Assembly (NCBI GenBank): GCA_022225965.2 | Contig: JAKJXP020000047.1 | Coordinates: 186,001 to 250,000 of the forward strand | DNA from: Diatrype stigma | Lineage: Eukaryota; Ascomycota; Sordariomycetes; Xylariales; Diatrypaceae | DNA: 64,000 nucleotides | Direction of reading: 5' to 3' | In this document: piece by piece, positions 1 through 10,995 of the stretch | Numbering within the stretch: the first letter of the stretch is position 1 | Layout: each line of letters opens with the position of its first letter | Notes under the pieces: model-generated | Told to the model about the DNA's origin: nothing | The model's database searches: none | What the model saw: the letters and a program-made list of their open reading frames with translations, nothing else | Translations under genes and position numbers: made by a program

Positions 1-1232
1 CCGTCTGGGTGAAGGGGATGCAGAAAAAAGGACTCGCCTTCACCGATGCCCAGATGGAAGAGAGGGCAAAGGTGTTCTGTGCCGGGCAGGAGACCGCCTT
101 AAAGACAATCACTTCTTCATGGCTCGAGAAATTCAAACAGAAGCATGGAATCGGAGGCAAGCTAGTGCGGAGGGCATCTGAGACGGCTATCCCAGATAGC
201 GCCCACCGACTAGAAACAGAGTCGCCGATGGTCTCAGCATCGCAGACGCCAAGCGGGGTCTCGCCGGGCTCGCCGACCGGGCAGCTGTCACCGGCAACCT
301 CATCGGCGCACCCGGACTCGAAAGAGGCACTTTCCGCCTTCATGGACCTCGAAGGTAGCAACTACAAGCAGCCACATCACTCGCAGAGCACCACATCACT
401 GTCGAGCGCCGTCACAGATCCGCAGAGCTCGACCTTCTCAGCCGGCGGCGGCGGCAGTGGGGGCGCCTTTAGTCCGACCTCGCAGTTCACCTTCTCGCCC
501 GAGCCCAATAGCGGCATACTTCCCTCGGCCGATGGCTCTAGCTTCCACCGCCCCCGGAGCCAGACGTTCCCACATATTCCGAGCATTGAGCAGCTTGAGT
601 ACCTGAACCAGCCCAATCAAAACAATGGTGATGAAGGTAGTAACAGTGGTGTAATTAATGGCAAGAACAGCAATGGCGAGGCCCTGACACCCAAGTACAA
701 CAATAACGCCGGGACGGCCCCGTCTTCGGCGCTTCAGTCGCCAGCCCACGAGATCGGAGCGCATCCATTCGGTATGGATTCTACGACGTCCACGACAGGC
801 ATAACTTCACCCGCTCTGCGCCGTGTTGGTAGTAGCAATAGCCTGGGTGGCCGGTCAACCAATTCTGCTGCTGGTGCAACTGTTTCCGGGACGCCGATGG
901 GATCTTCACCTAGCTCGCCAACACAAGAGGATGCGCGCCGCGCAGCCGACACGCTCTTGAGTTTTCTTTCCAGTGTATCACCGACAGGCATGTTCGACAA
1001 GGGCGAATACATGACTGTCGTCCGCCTAACGGAGAAGCTAAAGCTACAGCAGCAGCAACAGCAGCAGCAGCACCAACTCGCAGTGGCGGCAGCTGCGGCA
1101 GCTGCCGCGATGCCCAAGGGTAGCGCCTCTTCTCAAGGGCTCGGCGGCCTATCAAGGATACCGGAAGGTGATGTCGAAATGACACCTCCTGGCCCCTTGG
1201 GCGTCAAGAATGAGGCTGTTATGAACGAGTGA
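1..1232 (+). CDS. HTH CENPB-type DNA-binding protein, 3' part only
   Basis: The frame is open at the left window edge, so the N-terminus and any upstream exons are missing; about 410 residues are visible. The first 50 residues fit the second half of a CENPB/Tc5-transposase-type helix-turn-helix: a WVKGMQKKG segment, then an ITSSWLEKFKQKHGI segment, the usual recognition-helix end of that fold. The rest is Ser/Thr/Pro/Gly-rich and looks disordered. It contains a short structured island near residues 310-345 (RRAADTLLSFL ... EYMTVVRLTEKL), a Gln run encoded near 1048-1070 and an Ala run near 1083-1110. The layout fits a fungal nuclear DNA-binding or regulatory protein with a transposase-derived HTH rather than an active transposase, because no DDE core follows. 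It converges with the PXA gene. Family assignment is from recognition; the DNA target is unknown. Confidence 0.8.
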   Translation, partial: VWVKGMQKKGLAFTDAQMEERAKVFCAGQETALKTITSSWLEKFKQKHGIGGKLVRRASETAIPDSAHRLETESPMVSASQTPSGVSPGSPTGQLSPATSSAHPDSKEALSAFMDLEGSNYKQPHHSQSTTSLSSAVTDPQSSTFSAGGGGSGGAFSPTSQFTFSPEPNSGILPSADGSSFHRPRSQTFPHIPSIEQLEYLNQPNQNNGDEGSNSGVINGKNSNGEALTPKYNNNAGTAPSSALQSPAHEIGAHPFGMDSTTSTTGITSPALRRVGSSNSLGGRSTNSAAGATVSGTPMGSSPSSPTQEDARRAADTLLSFLSSVSPTGMFDKGEYMTVVRLTEKLKLQQQQQQQQHQLAVAAAAAAAAMPKGSASSQGLGGLSRIPEGDVEMTPPGPLGVKNEAVMNE

Positions 1233-3669
1233 GAAGGGGGCGAGAAAGTATGCCGAGCCTGCCTTGTGTAATCGATAGGGCCACGCCTCAGCTGAGGCTG
1301 GGATCGTATCGATGCTACATAGGTTAAAAGGGTGCTTACAATGTCCCCGTCACGATATCTCGACTTGGTAAAACATTACCCTCGTGCGCCGGGAGATGAC
1401 CGATCAGAACGTCCCACCTCACCACCAGGGGACGCCGCCGACACTATGAGTAAACCCTTCCATAACTTTTTCGTTGTTACGACTGATGACTTTCATCAAT
1501 CAAGTGGCCACTATTTACATGCAGCCTATGCTGGCTTACACCGAAGCACGTCATTTTGCTGTCCGGAAGGTCACACCCCTGAACAATCATCTTCAACAAT
1601 ACGAGAAAGGCAGGACGGTCACCCAGAATAACAGGACATGCACCGAACCAACTGAACAAACCACCTTGCTCACAAGCCATTGCAAACTAACTAGAACACA
1701 CATACTCTCACGAAAGAAAAACGAAAAAATCAGGAAGGAAAAAACAACAATCTCTATACACATACCCGCCGCCCACGCGCAAAAAAACATGTTCCGAGGA
1801 AGGGAGGAGAGACACAGCATCGCCCTTTTCGCACGACGACGATGACGACGACCCTCGATGCCTGTTATACTTATATCTATATATATATTTATATGTTGTG
1901 CCAACAACCTTATTCATTTCGGCTTTGACGTTATACTACTACTGCAAAAGACTTTTTCACTACGCTCGCGCGATAAAAATTTAGGAACCCACTGCTGTCG
2001 CCGCAAGGGACAGAAATCTGTTCACGCTTCAGGGTTTTGCTTTTCAAGGTTTTGTACTTGGTTTTCTTGGGGCCTTGACTTTTTGGGAGCCTCCATATAT
2101 ATACATATATCTGTCCGCTATCTGTTATATGGTCTCGCCTTTCCCGGACATGCGCTCTTGTTTTTGTTTAATGCTTGTCGATCGCTCAATGACAAAAACC
2201 TACGTCGAATCCCAAAGAACCGCTCGTTATAATAGCACCAGCCAACCAACCAACACGTCGAGGAGTGGGGGCCGGAAGAAAAACAGGGTGACGATGACTG
2301 GGAGAGGCGGGAGGTCTGTTCAAAAAAAGGGGGTAGGGTTGGTTGGTCGGTTGGGGGCTCCGACCGGGGTTGCGAAACCTCACACCAAAGCGGAAAACAT
2401 GTGTTTCGTCCCACCTCTATGGCGTTCCGTTATTCCTATCCTTTTCTTCTCGTGAGGGGGTGGGAGTAGGAGTGTGTAGTGTGTTCACCTGGCTGTTTCC
2501 CTTTCAAAGAGTATTTGGTGTTTTCAGGTGCCCTATTTTCTCTTACCAGGAACTCATCATAGTCATTGTTGTTTACTTAATCACGTAAGTCGGTGGTGGT
2601 GATGGTTTGATCCATAATAATCTCTCTGCTCTAAGTCTGATCGGTGTTGGTGTGTCACGGGAGAGCTTGTGGTTTCATGCTTCTTTCATGTCTTCATTTT
2701 TCCTGGGGGGGGGGGGGGGGGGGGGTTATTTTCGTTCTTCCTAACTTCCCGCTTCCCGCTTCGCTTCCCTCCCCGCCCTCCTAATTCGGACGTGCCTTTG
2801 TAAGCAGCCAACCAACCAACCTAGCCTGGGCACCTGCACCTACCCAACTAGGCAGGGCGTTGCGGAGCTTGCATGGTCAACAGGAACAGGAACAGGACGG
2901 ACACAGGGAGGCGAGAGAAAAAGAAAGGGGAAGGGAAAGGAGATATCGCGAAGGAAGACATGGACGATGGATGTAATTTACATATATCTTTTCGTGGTTG
3001 TTTGGGGAAGTCGGGCTAGCAGCGCAAGAAAGGTTCACAAGTGTAGGCATCTATCATCTATCTTGGTTATTTGTTGGGTCTAATCTTTATCTTGCTTGGG
3101 GTTGCCAAAGCTTCGGATAGGAGAACGGGCGTGTGTTCAGGAGAGAGAGATACCAGCCTGAAGATACAAAGGAAGGTCGGCTAAAAACATTCCAGTATAA
3201 TCTTCCCCCCCCCCCCCCCTATTCCGTTCTGGGCTGGCGGTCTGTCTGTCTGTCCGCTTGTATTCCCAGAGAAAGAAAAGAAAGGGGAAAAATGAAAAGT
3301 AATTGTTTCTACGATACAACTCCACTTAATAGCTTCGTGACGTTATATGTGAGCGAGTCCGAAGAACACAGTAGTGTAGTGGTCAAAACTGTCGTACGTT
3401 AGCTTTCTTACGAGGGGGTACACGAAAACCTTCAATCACTGCGACCAATCGTGACCATGTATGAAGTAAGTGTATATGGAACTCGACTCGAACAATTCTT
3501 ACTATATCTAAGGGGGGCAAGGGGGGGTATCGAACGAACAATGGGCAATTAGAACGAAAATGACTTTCTTGCATTTGCAAAAACTCGTAACGAAACGAAA
3601 CGAAACAGCAAAAATGACAGCAAAGAACAAAAACCATCAAAAGCTAGAAAGACATTGCATTGCCTCTCA
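1233..3669. other. Convergent intergenic region, long 3' flanks
   Basis: About 2.4 kb lies between two genes that converge. I see no credible coding exon; the open frames here are short and compositionally poor. It holds a run of 21 G at 2705-2725, a run of 15 C at 3205-3219 and several TA-rich stretches such as 1867-1893. Long 3' UTRs of both neighbours are likely, but no polyadenylation site can be fixed. Confidence 0.7.
2705..2725. repeat. poly-G tract (21 bp)
   Basis: An uninterrupted run of G in non-coding DNA. The length is prone to replication slippage and sequencing error. Confidence 0.95.
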
Positions 3670-6600
3670 TCAATCAAGCCGCTCTTTCCATAATTCGACA
3701 ATGCCCTTCTCAGCGAGCTCGGGCATGAGTCGCACCAGGATGAGCTCGAGGACCCCGTACACGAGGTGCTTGTTGCAGTAGGCGTCTGAGAAGACGTCGA
3801 GGATGCCCGACTCGATTTCAGACAGGATCCTCTCCTCCTCTCCCCCCTCTCCCTCTTCGCCAGTGTTAGTGTTAGTGTTACAAGGTAGGGCTTCTTCATC
3901 GTCTTTTCTGCCGTGGTGGTGGTGGTGGTTGTCCTTGCTTCTGCCAGCCTCGGCCGGTGGCTGCTGCTGCTGCTCACCGGTCTCCCCTGGCTCCGGTCGC
4001 CGCTCGCGAATCACGGGAGTAGAATTCACGCCATCCCTGGCGGCGTCTACGTCTACATCTACTGGACGCTTGTCCTCGTAGGGAGCAGCAGCAGCAGCAG
4101 CAGGAGTAGCAGTAGTGTCGCATGGTCTTTCCCCTCCGGTACTGGTACTTCTCACGTTGCGATCGGTGGTACTACTGTTGCTGCTGTTCGCCAACGGTCC
4201 GAACCGCCTCCTGTTGCTGCTCGCCTCACTACTGCTGGGGTTGTTGCTGCTTGTGCTGCTGGTCTGTATAGTAGTAGTAGTAGTAGTAGACCAAGGCCAA
4301 CTTCCATTGCTACCATAGTATATCCTGCCCACCCCCTTCGGCACAAGCCCCCAAAACGCCTTAGCGCATCTGCGGCGCAAAGCCGTCAGTTCCTCATCGG
4401 ATGAGGGGGGGATAAGCCCAGGGGCGCCAGGAGCGTTGTTAGGGAAGACGGCGGCGCGGATCGAACGAAGAAGTGGGGGCAGGTGGGCAGGATCTAGGAT
4501 GCGAGTATGAATGTAGTGTGAGAAGAGCCTATACGGAGTTAGTCAAGATGCCATAATACAGCTCGTTACTGTTAGCTCAGAAAATGGTGTGCGTGGGGGT
4601 AATGGTCTTGGGGTTTCCTTAAGCAGTTTGATATCGCCTATGAGGAAGAGGAGGAAAAGGGGGGGGGGGTCCAAGTTTCACAGCATAATGATGAGACGCA
4701 AGGAAGAACGGAGAGACGACATTCGTAGGGTAAATTGAGTTGTGGCTTTCAACCCGGGATCGCCCTGGCATCCTGGCCCCCGGCAAGAAAAGGAATCGGG
4801 CGCCGAGTTGGTAGCAGAACCGAACGTGGCAAACAGCTTAGAACAAACGTTCGTAACGAATGGAACGATAAGATGATGGTGAGGCTTTGGGCGAGGCCCG
4901 GCCACTTTGCGGGGGATGCATAAGCTTCAGCAGGGGAGTATAGAGGATGCATGCGACGTAAGATGACCCCTGACTTGTCCGATCAGGACGGACAGAGATT
5001 ATGGTAGACTCTCTTTTGGGGCACCTGCGCGCCCCAAGGCTGGCTTGATCGGTCTCTCGCGATTGGGCGCCAGGGCTTATGGCAGTTGGTTGGTTGGCCA
5101 AATATGTTTATGTTGAAGCTCTGAAAAACATCCCGGCTTGCACGATGGGGGCCACACCCTCAAGCTTCTGTCAAGTCTCCCGGTACATGGAAAGGGACGA
5201 TGGCGGCACCAAACAGTTAGGCCATGGTAGTGTTTCGTCTGGCACAAATCGATTGATACCTGACTGCTCCGTCGGTAATAGAAACGAGTGTCGACAAGGT
5301 AGGGGGGAACCTGAAGCATGCAACGCAGCCCGTGCTCGGCGAAGATCCGTCGTCATGGAAATCTGAGCTCTGGCCAGAAGTGGTAGCAGGTAGTAAGGTT
5401 ACGTGCAGGCTGCGCACGGGAGCGACGCGGCAGACCGTGCAGCGGTACGAAGCGAAGGGAAAAGGGCTCATAGAGTCGCACCAGGGGGCGTTGCTAACGC
5501 ACGATTGTCAGATCTGATCCTGGGCCAACGGGTGATGATCCTTGCCATATCCAGGGCGGGCGCGTAGAGAAGGCATCCGGCTGGTCAGGTCCGTCAGCCC
5601 CGCGCTCCCTATTGTGCAATCAGACGAAGAGGCGCAAGGGGTGCTCGATCATTGGTCAATGGCCATGGATCAGAACAGTAGCGAAAACGGCGTCCGCTTT
5701 TCAGATCTCGCCAGTTGGGAAAGATAACTCGTTGTCGGCATGTGACTGTCCGTTTGGTAGTGAACTCCGAGACATGAATATACTGTATAGCGAATACATG
5801 ATACATAGCTAGGATTTTCAAAGATGGAGTACGTAACCCCTTATATCATATATCACATCAAGTATCTGGTATTGTGCCGTGAGAATGAACGGATCTGGGT
5901 TAGTGGATGGAGCGACCGGGACGGTTCTTCACACTTGTGAGATAAACCCATCCCCTCTGGAAGCTGATTGGAGAGCTCCAGGTCCAGTGACTTCGAGGGC
6001 ATGCGATGTGACGAGAGACAAGTTCAACACGAAATGAGATAAAAGGAAATAATTGGCCTACCGGTCAAGACTGCCATTGAACCCTGCAATCTTCCCGGGT
6101 CCTCTCATAGCAGCCCATTGCCCCATCGACAAGGCACCCGTTAACCAGGGCATGCGGACGTCCATTTCGAGCAGATTCGCTAGGCAAGACCAAATGGTAA
6201 AGTCGGCGATGGGAGCTTTCACTGGCTTGGGGCGTGTCTCAACATTGATAGGGGGATCGTACGATTTCTCGGTGTAACCCAACCCGATCGAATCCACATG
6301 ACGGGGAGAAACGCTCGACCTTGGCGGTAGTGATCTTGATAGTATAACAGCGCTGACAAAAAGGCGGATCAGGTGTACGGCAACGAACCCCCAATGAACG
6401 AGAGACCAGAATACTTGATGAATGGACCAAGTACGTCTACTGCTAGCTTGTTGGATCCTGTTGGGGTTAGAAAGAGGGTCTGTCCGAGGAGTGTCCAGAC
6501 TGGAATCGTCTGGCACAGCCCGCTTATGAACTAATCTCGTAAGGATAATCAGACCCTCCCATATGAGCCAAGGCTCTGAGACCTTATTGGCGAGAAGGTT

Positions 6601-7503
6601 GCCGATGACGAGCTCTGAAAGTATCTCCCCAACCAAAGCAGTTAAACATGTATTCTCGAGATCTTCAGTGGGTAGCAGTACGGCTAGAACACCTTGCACT
6701 AGCAGTTGGCGGTAGGCCCTTTCATTTTCCGCCTGAGCCTGGACATTCCTAGGATCGTCAGGCTTAGGGACTGGAGACAGTGCGGGCAAAGGGCATATCG
6801 AATGATAGATCTCGCGGGGATTGGATTCGATCGGAGGATGGACTGCTGGTTTCCCCGAGACACGATATGCTAAGTGATATAATTAGTCTGATGTTGGTGG
6901 TGACGACAACCTCATGTGACAAAGCGCGGACGAACCTCGGACATGTGTGTCCAACAGCTCGGGTAACTCGTCGAACAATAAACTCTCCAAGTCCACCTTC
7001 CGTAGCCTCTGTTCTAACGCACGAGTACAATGGGCGATGATCTGTACAATCTCGGCCACGAACGTCTCGTCGGGCGTTATCTTAGAGTACCACGCCTGGA
7101 CAAATTCTCGTAGGACGATAGAGATTAGCGCATAGAGTTGTAGATCTACATCGTTGCGGCTGGTTAGGGGAGGTAACAGGTCTTGGATGGGAGTGGGCGT
7201 GTTCCTTCCGCGGTCACCAGGGGCATGCTGTTGGACGCACAAAGTCCGGCGGATCAGGGCGGCTGTGGCCCTATCAGAAAGGAAGTCGACCGGTCCAGGA
7301 CGCGCGGCACGGCGCTGAGGTTGCGGTGTCGGTGTCGGTGTTGGTAATGGTATTGGTATTGGTGTTGGCTTAGACGCCGAAGGATCCATGCCCACCAGGC
7401 TGCCGGCTGAAGAGCCAGGTTCTAGTCCAGACGCCAGTCCAGATCCAAGCTTCGGCCCAGAAGTAGAACTAACACCCAATGTTGGACTTGCTGGTGCTTT
7501 CAT
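3670..7503 (-). CDS. PXA-domain protein (sorting-nexin-associated type)
   Basis: Three exons: 7503..6936, 6869..6062 and 4528..3670; the spliced frame is 2235 nt, 744 residues. Intron 1 (66 bp) joins ...DTHVR to AYRVS. Intron 2 (6061..4529) joins ...NGSLDR to LFSHYIHTRILDP, both inside sequence that reads as one conserved domain. A PXA domain covers roughly residues 70-295, with the typical stretches QLLVQGVLAVLLP, LTALVGEILSELVIGN and SEPWLIWEGLIIL. One or two hydrophobic segments follow near 330-355, then a conserved HLPPLLRSIRAAVFPNNAPG block. The middle of exon 3 is low complexity (Thr/Asn/Gln/His runs), and the protein ends in a conserved helix around NKHLVYGVLELILVRLMPEL. PXA proteins act in endosomal or vacuolar membrane traffic; here there is no PX domain, so the exact role is open. 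Intron 2 is 1533 bp, far longer than its neighbours. Confidence 0.85.
4529..6061 (-). other. 1533-bp intron of the PXA gene
   Basis: The donor is cg|gtaggc (6061) and the acceptor is ttgactaactccgtatag|g (4529), with a CTAAC branch site close to the acceptor. The joined codon restores CGG and continuous PXA-family sequence. Inside are short open frames without recognisable domains and an 11-G run at 4659-4669. Base composition is like the surrounding gene-bearing DNA, not like the RIP-decayed block. I found no clear terminal repeats. Confidence 0.75.
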
Positions 7504-8740
7504 GCTGTTGGCCTGGGTGGTCAGGAGCGAGGCTGGCTACCATTCGGTTGATGAATCGACGTTGGTCGGCCTGTTGTGGCAAGGCCCGCTGCCACCTTAT
7601 CGCTGTTCGTGGATCTCGGGGTTATCGAACTATCATGGTGGGACCTCGTTCCGGCTTGCCCATACGCAAACCATCGAGAAACTCTCGACAGGCGATACTC
7701 AGGTAGAGGGGCGGTTCTGGATGGACTGGTGCCGGTGTCGCATGCTAACGCTAAGGTGGGAATTATGCTGGTCTGCTGGTGTACGAAGTTGAAGACGAGA
7801 TGTCGTCGTTGGGACGTTGAAGCCAAACGTCACTCTTGGACTCTTTGACCATTAGCGTTGTCAATCTGCTGCAAGGCAAGATCACACTTGCCTGCAGCCC
7901 GGGCCTTGCCAGCCCTGCCTAGGTGTGCAGTAGCTACTACCTAGGTACCTACCAGCCTACCTAGTACCTACATACATGCATACATGTATGTATGTATGAA
8001 GTACCTATGCAGCACACAGTGGGCGTTTCTACTATTGTAGGCGGGCTATTAGCGTATGTACCTAGTGGTGTAGCGGATCATCGCACCTACATGTACTGTA
8101 CTGTACATACAGGTAGTCAACTGAACCATCGTCTTATCGTCTTATCGTCTTACTGGTCATGTACGTATGTACATAAATTCAAGTTACTCATAAATCTACT
8201 TACAGCATGAGGGCACGTGTATACATGCACGGGCATTATCCCAGCCTCCAGCCTCCAGCCTCCAGCCTCCAGCCTCCAGATTCCAGATAACCAGGCGCCA
8301 GGCACCAGGGATTTTCCTATGTCCAGTATGTTTTACATGTGGAAACCCCCATGGTATGGACGTATAACAAACGTCGGCACGTCATCAAGAGGTATAAGTA
8401 TAAGTGCTTTAGCAATTGCGATAGCGGCTTATGAGAGGCATACTGCATAGTACCTCGTATTGCATGGCATGTAAAACTTTACGGTCTTCACCCCCTTTTA
8501 CAGATAGTTGGCAAAATGTTCCGTTTTATACAATACATTGGTCTGCGGACCAGCTACTCACCACCCATCAAGGAGACAAGACCAGAGCCCTATTTTGGTC
8601 CGAAGGGATTTGAATGCAGGCAACGGGTGTGAGTCCCTATGGGACAGTATAGTATATACCGAGTAACGCCTCTATAAGGCTATAGCTTCCCCGGCCTCTC
8701 TACGTGTCGTTTCGTATCTGTTACAATGTTAGTTGAAGAC
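7504..8740. other. Intergenic region upstream of the PXA gene
   Basis: This stretch contains the PXA promoter and the 3' flank of the MSS51-like gene. It has clustered TACCTAGGTA/CATACATGTATG palindromic motifs at 7935-8005, a tandem (agcctcc)x5 array at 8243-8279 and no credible exon. Confidence 0.65.
8243..8279. repeat. 7-bp tandem repeat (agcctcc), five copies
   Basis: Five consecutive near-perfect copies of a 7-bp unit, non-coding. Confidence 0.9.
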
Positions 8741-10312
8741 TCACTTGGAAGGATGTTGATCATATTTTGGGTAGAGAGCATACCTCTTTCCACGGAATGC
8801 CCATGCCCCCCAGTTGCCACAGCTGATATCCTGCGGGTCAAGGTCGTTCAGATCCCATCGCAAGCTCCTGAAGCTGTTTTCGCCGGGTTCCATGAGTATA
8901 TCAAACTCTCCACGGCACGTCTTCCGCACCCAATCGATATCTCTTTCCATATCGTACTGAGTATAACCCGTCACTATGATGGGTGCCTTTGTCTCGAGAA
9001 GGAGGGGCACCGTCTCTGTCCACTCATGAGAGCTGGCAGGATGACCTAGACCCGGATGGAACATGACAAAGCAGTCGAAGTAAGGGTCATATGGATAGAA
9101 GTAACCGGTCTTGTGGAGCGTGTGGTAGTAATCTACAATCGTGCTGATTTTCATCGAGGGCCAAACCCGGTCCTCGATAACGGCCCCGAACGGGTTCGAT
9201 GGGGTCCGTGGCGGTAGGGGAAACTCATCATCACGATTGGCCATGCTCTCAGGCCCAATGAAAACGAGATGGAATTTCCCCCTAGGGAATAGATGAGCCA
9301 GCTGAACCCAGACATTTCTGGGAAGTGAGGACTCAGCTCGGGCTCCTAGGATGAATATTCTGACTGGGGGAGCCTCTGGCCTCAATCCCTTAATGTCAAT
9401 TCCACCACCACTCTTGGGAGGATGGAGAGTGTATCTCAGAGCACCCAGACTCTTCAAGCCTTCTGGAGTTAGTCTGCCCCCTTTCCGGATACTGTAAGGA
9501 CTAAGCTCATGAAGTATACTCCCTATCGTTAGGGGATAGGTCAGTAGCCTGGTAACCTGCCGCATGCTCCGGTCATCGTTAATCGCCTCGAATTGCCGTG
9601 TGTAAAGGAACGTGTCCCAATTGGTCAAGTTCACTGCGGCCTCCTCCATCTGCGGTCCTGCATACTCGAATTCGGGGAAAAACCGGCCGGAGCGTAAGTC
9701 GTGATCGTCCTCGTTGATCTCCCTGAGGGTATCGCATATTTCCAAATGGGCTTCATAACCTTCGGCCCAATGTTGCTTACTGCAAGCGACTGGAATACCG
9801 CAATCAGGGCATTCGAAGTCAACGTGCGCTGGCGGCTGGTTGCCCGTACTTGGCTCGGCATCTGCTGGGTTCGCAGGTAGACGCGTAGGTCGGTGATCTG
9901 GATGCGGGCAGTACGCATGCTGCCTTATGAAAGCGGCACGACGGCGAATTTCGGGAATGGGCGATTTCGTGAAAGAATGAAAGAGATCATCGGGACGAAG
10001 AACTGGTGGAGTATTCGGAGGTTCCTTGGCGGGGGTGCTCATTCCAAACTGAATAGGCTCGTTCTGCGAATCCTTAGGCTTTTGCCGTCCAAAAAGCGAC
10101 AAATGCCTTCTTGACCTGCATGGCGATTCCGAGGCCACCGAGCGATGAGGAGTAGTGCCGGATCGTACGAGCTGACTATGTTGAGATGATGATCCGGCTA
10201 TGGTTGACACAGATCTGCCGATGCGAGGATAAGAGGGTGACGATGGCTTTACTGTAGACTGCAAGCAGGTTCTGCAGACTCTTGAAGCCACCAGGCGCAT
10301 AGAGGGATCCAT
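8741..10312 (-). CDS. mss51: MSS51-like mitochondrial translational activator / COX1 assembly factor
   Basis: A single exon of 523 residues from the ATG at 10312. I chose this start because it sits in a good context (aagATGG) and begins an Arg/Ser-rich, acid-poor leader (MDPSMRLVASRVCRTC) fit for mitochondrial import. An in-frame ATG at 10447 would add 45 residues that do not resemble a targeting signal. Around residues 125-220 there is the family zinc-binding region with paired Cys/His (YCPHPDH, then ECPDCG, C, H and HLEIC), followed by NWDTFLYTRQFEAINDDRSMR, the hallmark of Mss51. The C-terminal half is the Mss51 C-terminal domain (RIFILGARAESSLP, HLVFIGPES, FVMFHPGLGHP). In yeast, Mss51 activates COX1 mRNA translation and binds newly made Cox1. 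Filamentous fungal homologues share the domains, but the role here is inferred. It is divergent from rse1. Confidence 0.85.
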   Translation of the reverse strand: MDPSMRLVASRVCRTCLQSTVKPSSPSYPRIGRSVSTIAGSSSQHSQLVRSGTTPHRSVASESPCRSRRHLSLFGRQKPKDSQNEPIQFGMSTPAKEPPNTPPVLRPDDLFHSFTKSPIPEIRRRAAFIRQHAYCPHPDHRPTRLPANPADAEPSTGNQPPAHVDFECPDCGIPVACSKQHWAEGYEAHLEICDTLREINEDDHDLRSGRFFPEFEYAGPQMEEAAVNLTNWDTFLYTRQFEAINDDRSMRQVTRLLTYPLTIGSILHELSPYSIRKGGRLTPEGLKSLGALRYTLHPPKSGGGIDIKGLRPEAPPVRIFILGARAESSLPRNVWVQLAHLFPRGKFHLVFIGPESMANRDDEFPLPPRTPSNPFGAVIEDRVWPSMKISTIVDYYHTLHKTGYFYPYDPYFDCFVMFHPGLGHPASSHEWTETVPLLLETKAPIIVTGYTQYDMERDIDWVRKTCRGEFDILMEPGENSFRSLRWDLNDLDPQDISCGNWGAWAFRGKRYALYPKYDQHPSK

Positions 10313-10995
10313 CTTGGGGATCCTCTGACAACTTCTGGGATATCTTGAGAGGTTGCGACCAAAGTGGGAGGCAGCTTCGAAGCTCAATTCAATCTTCACA
10401 GGCCAATCAAACCGAACGCTGTGGGCCGATAAACCCAAACTGCCCAAGTAGCCTCTGATGTCAATGCCTTTGTACGACGTTAACTATGCATAGTTACATG
10501 TATGTAATAAACCATCTTGGTAGTCCAATGTTCGTAGCTGCTATGTGCATTTGTGTGATTATGTGTGCAGTTCGTGCCAAGCTTTCGAGCGATTCCTGTC
10601 CAATCAAAAGCAAAAATCTTGCAGCTCTTCGACAACGCCTACCTGCATATGGAGGTAAAATCTCTGGAGCTTCGATCTCTCAATACCGACCGACCTGCAT
10701 CATTCCTCTCTTAAGGTTCCTACTCCCTCCCACCTCATCCAGCCTTGCCTATGCCACATAGTACTAGGCAATAGCAAATCTCTATCTGCTTCAGAGGTTC
10801 TGAGAGGTTTTGTGACAGGCTGTGCCTGCCTCACATACCTACATACATGCCCCGTCTAATGGATATTTGATCCGAAAACATTTTTGTTTTTGTTAGCAAT
10901 ATCGTGATTCTCGTCCTCTTCCTCTTCCTCTTCCTCTTCCTCTCAAACTCGGTTGGAGCGCGTCGCAGGCTTTCTGCGCACCACATATCGCGAAC
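10313..10995. promoter_or_regulatory. Divergent promoter region between mss51-like and rse1 genes
   Basis: 683 bp separate the two start codons. A pyrimidine tract made of about five CTCTTC units (10915-10942) lies about 50 bp before the rse1 ATG, typical of fungal core promoters of constitutive genes. Specific factor sites cannot be assigned. Confidence 0.5.

Noticed and set aside
377..1185. Minus-strand open frames overlapping the HTH CENPB gene
   Set aside because: They are antisense shadows of a low-complexity coding region (polyQ read as polyC, polyA read as alternating Ala) with no independent support.
10313..10447. 45-residue N-terminal extension of the MSS51-like protein
   Set aside because: In frame with an ATG at 10447, but it lacks mitochondrial-leader character, and the internal ATG at 10312 has better context and a proper leader.
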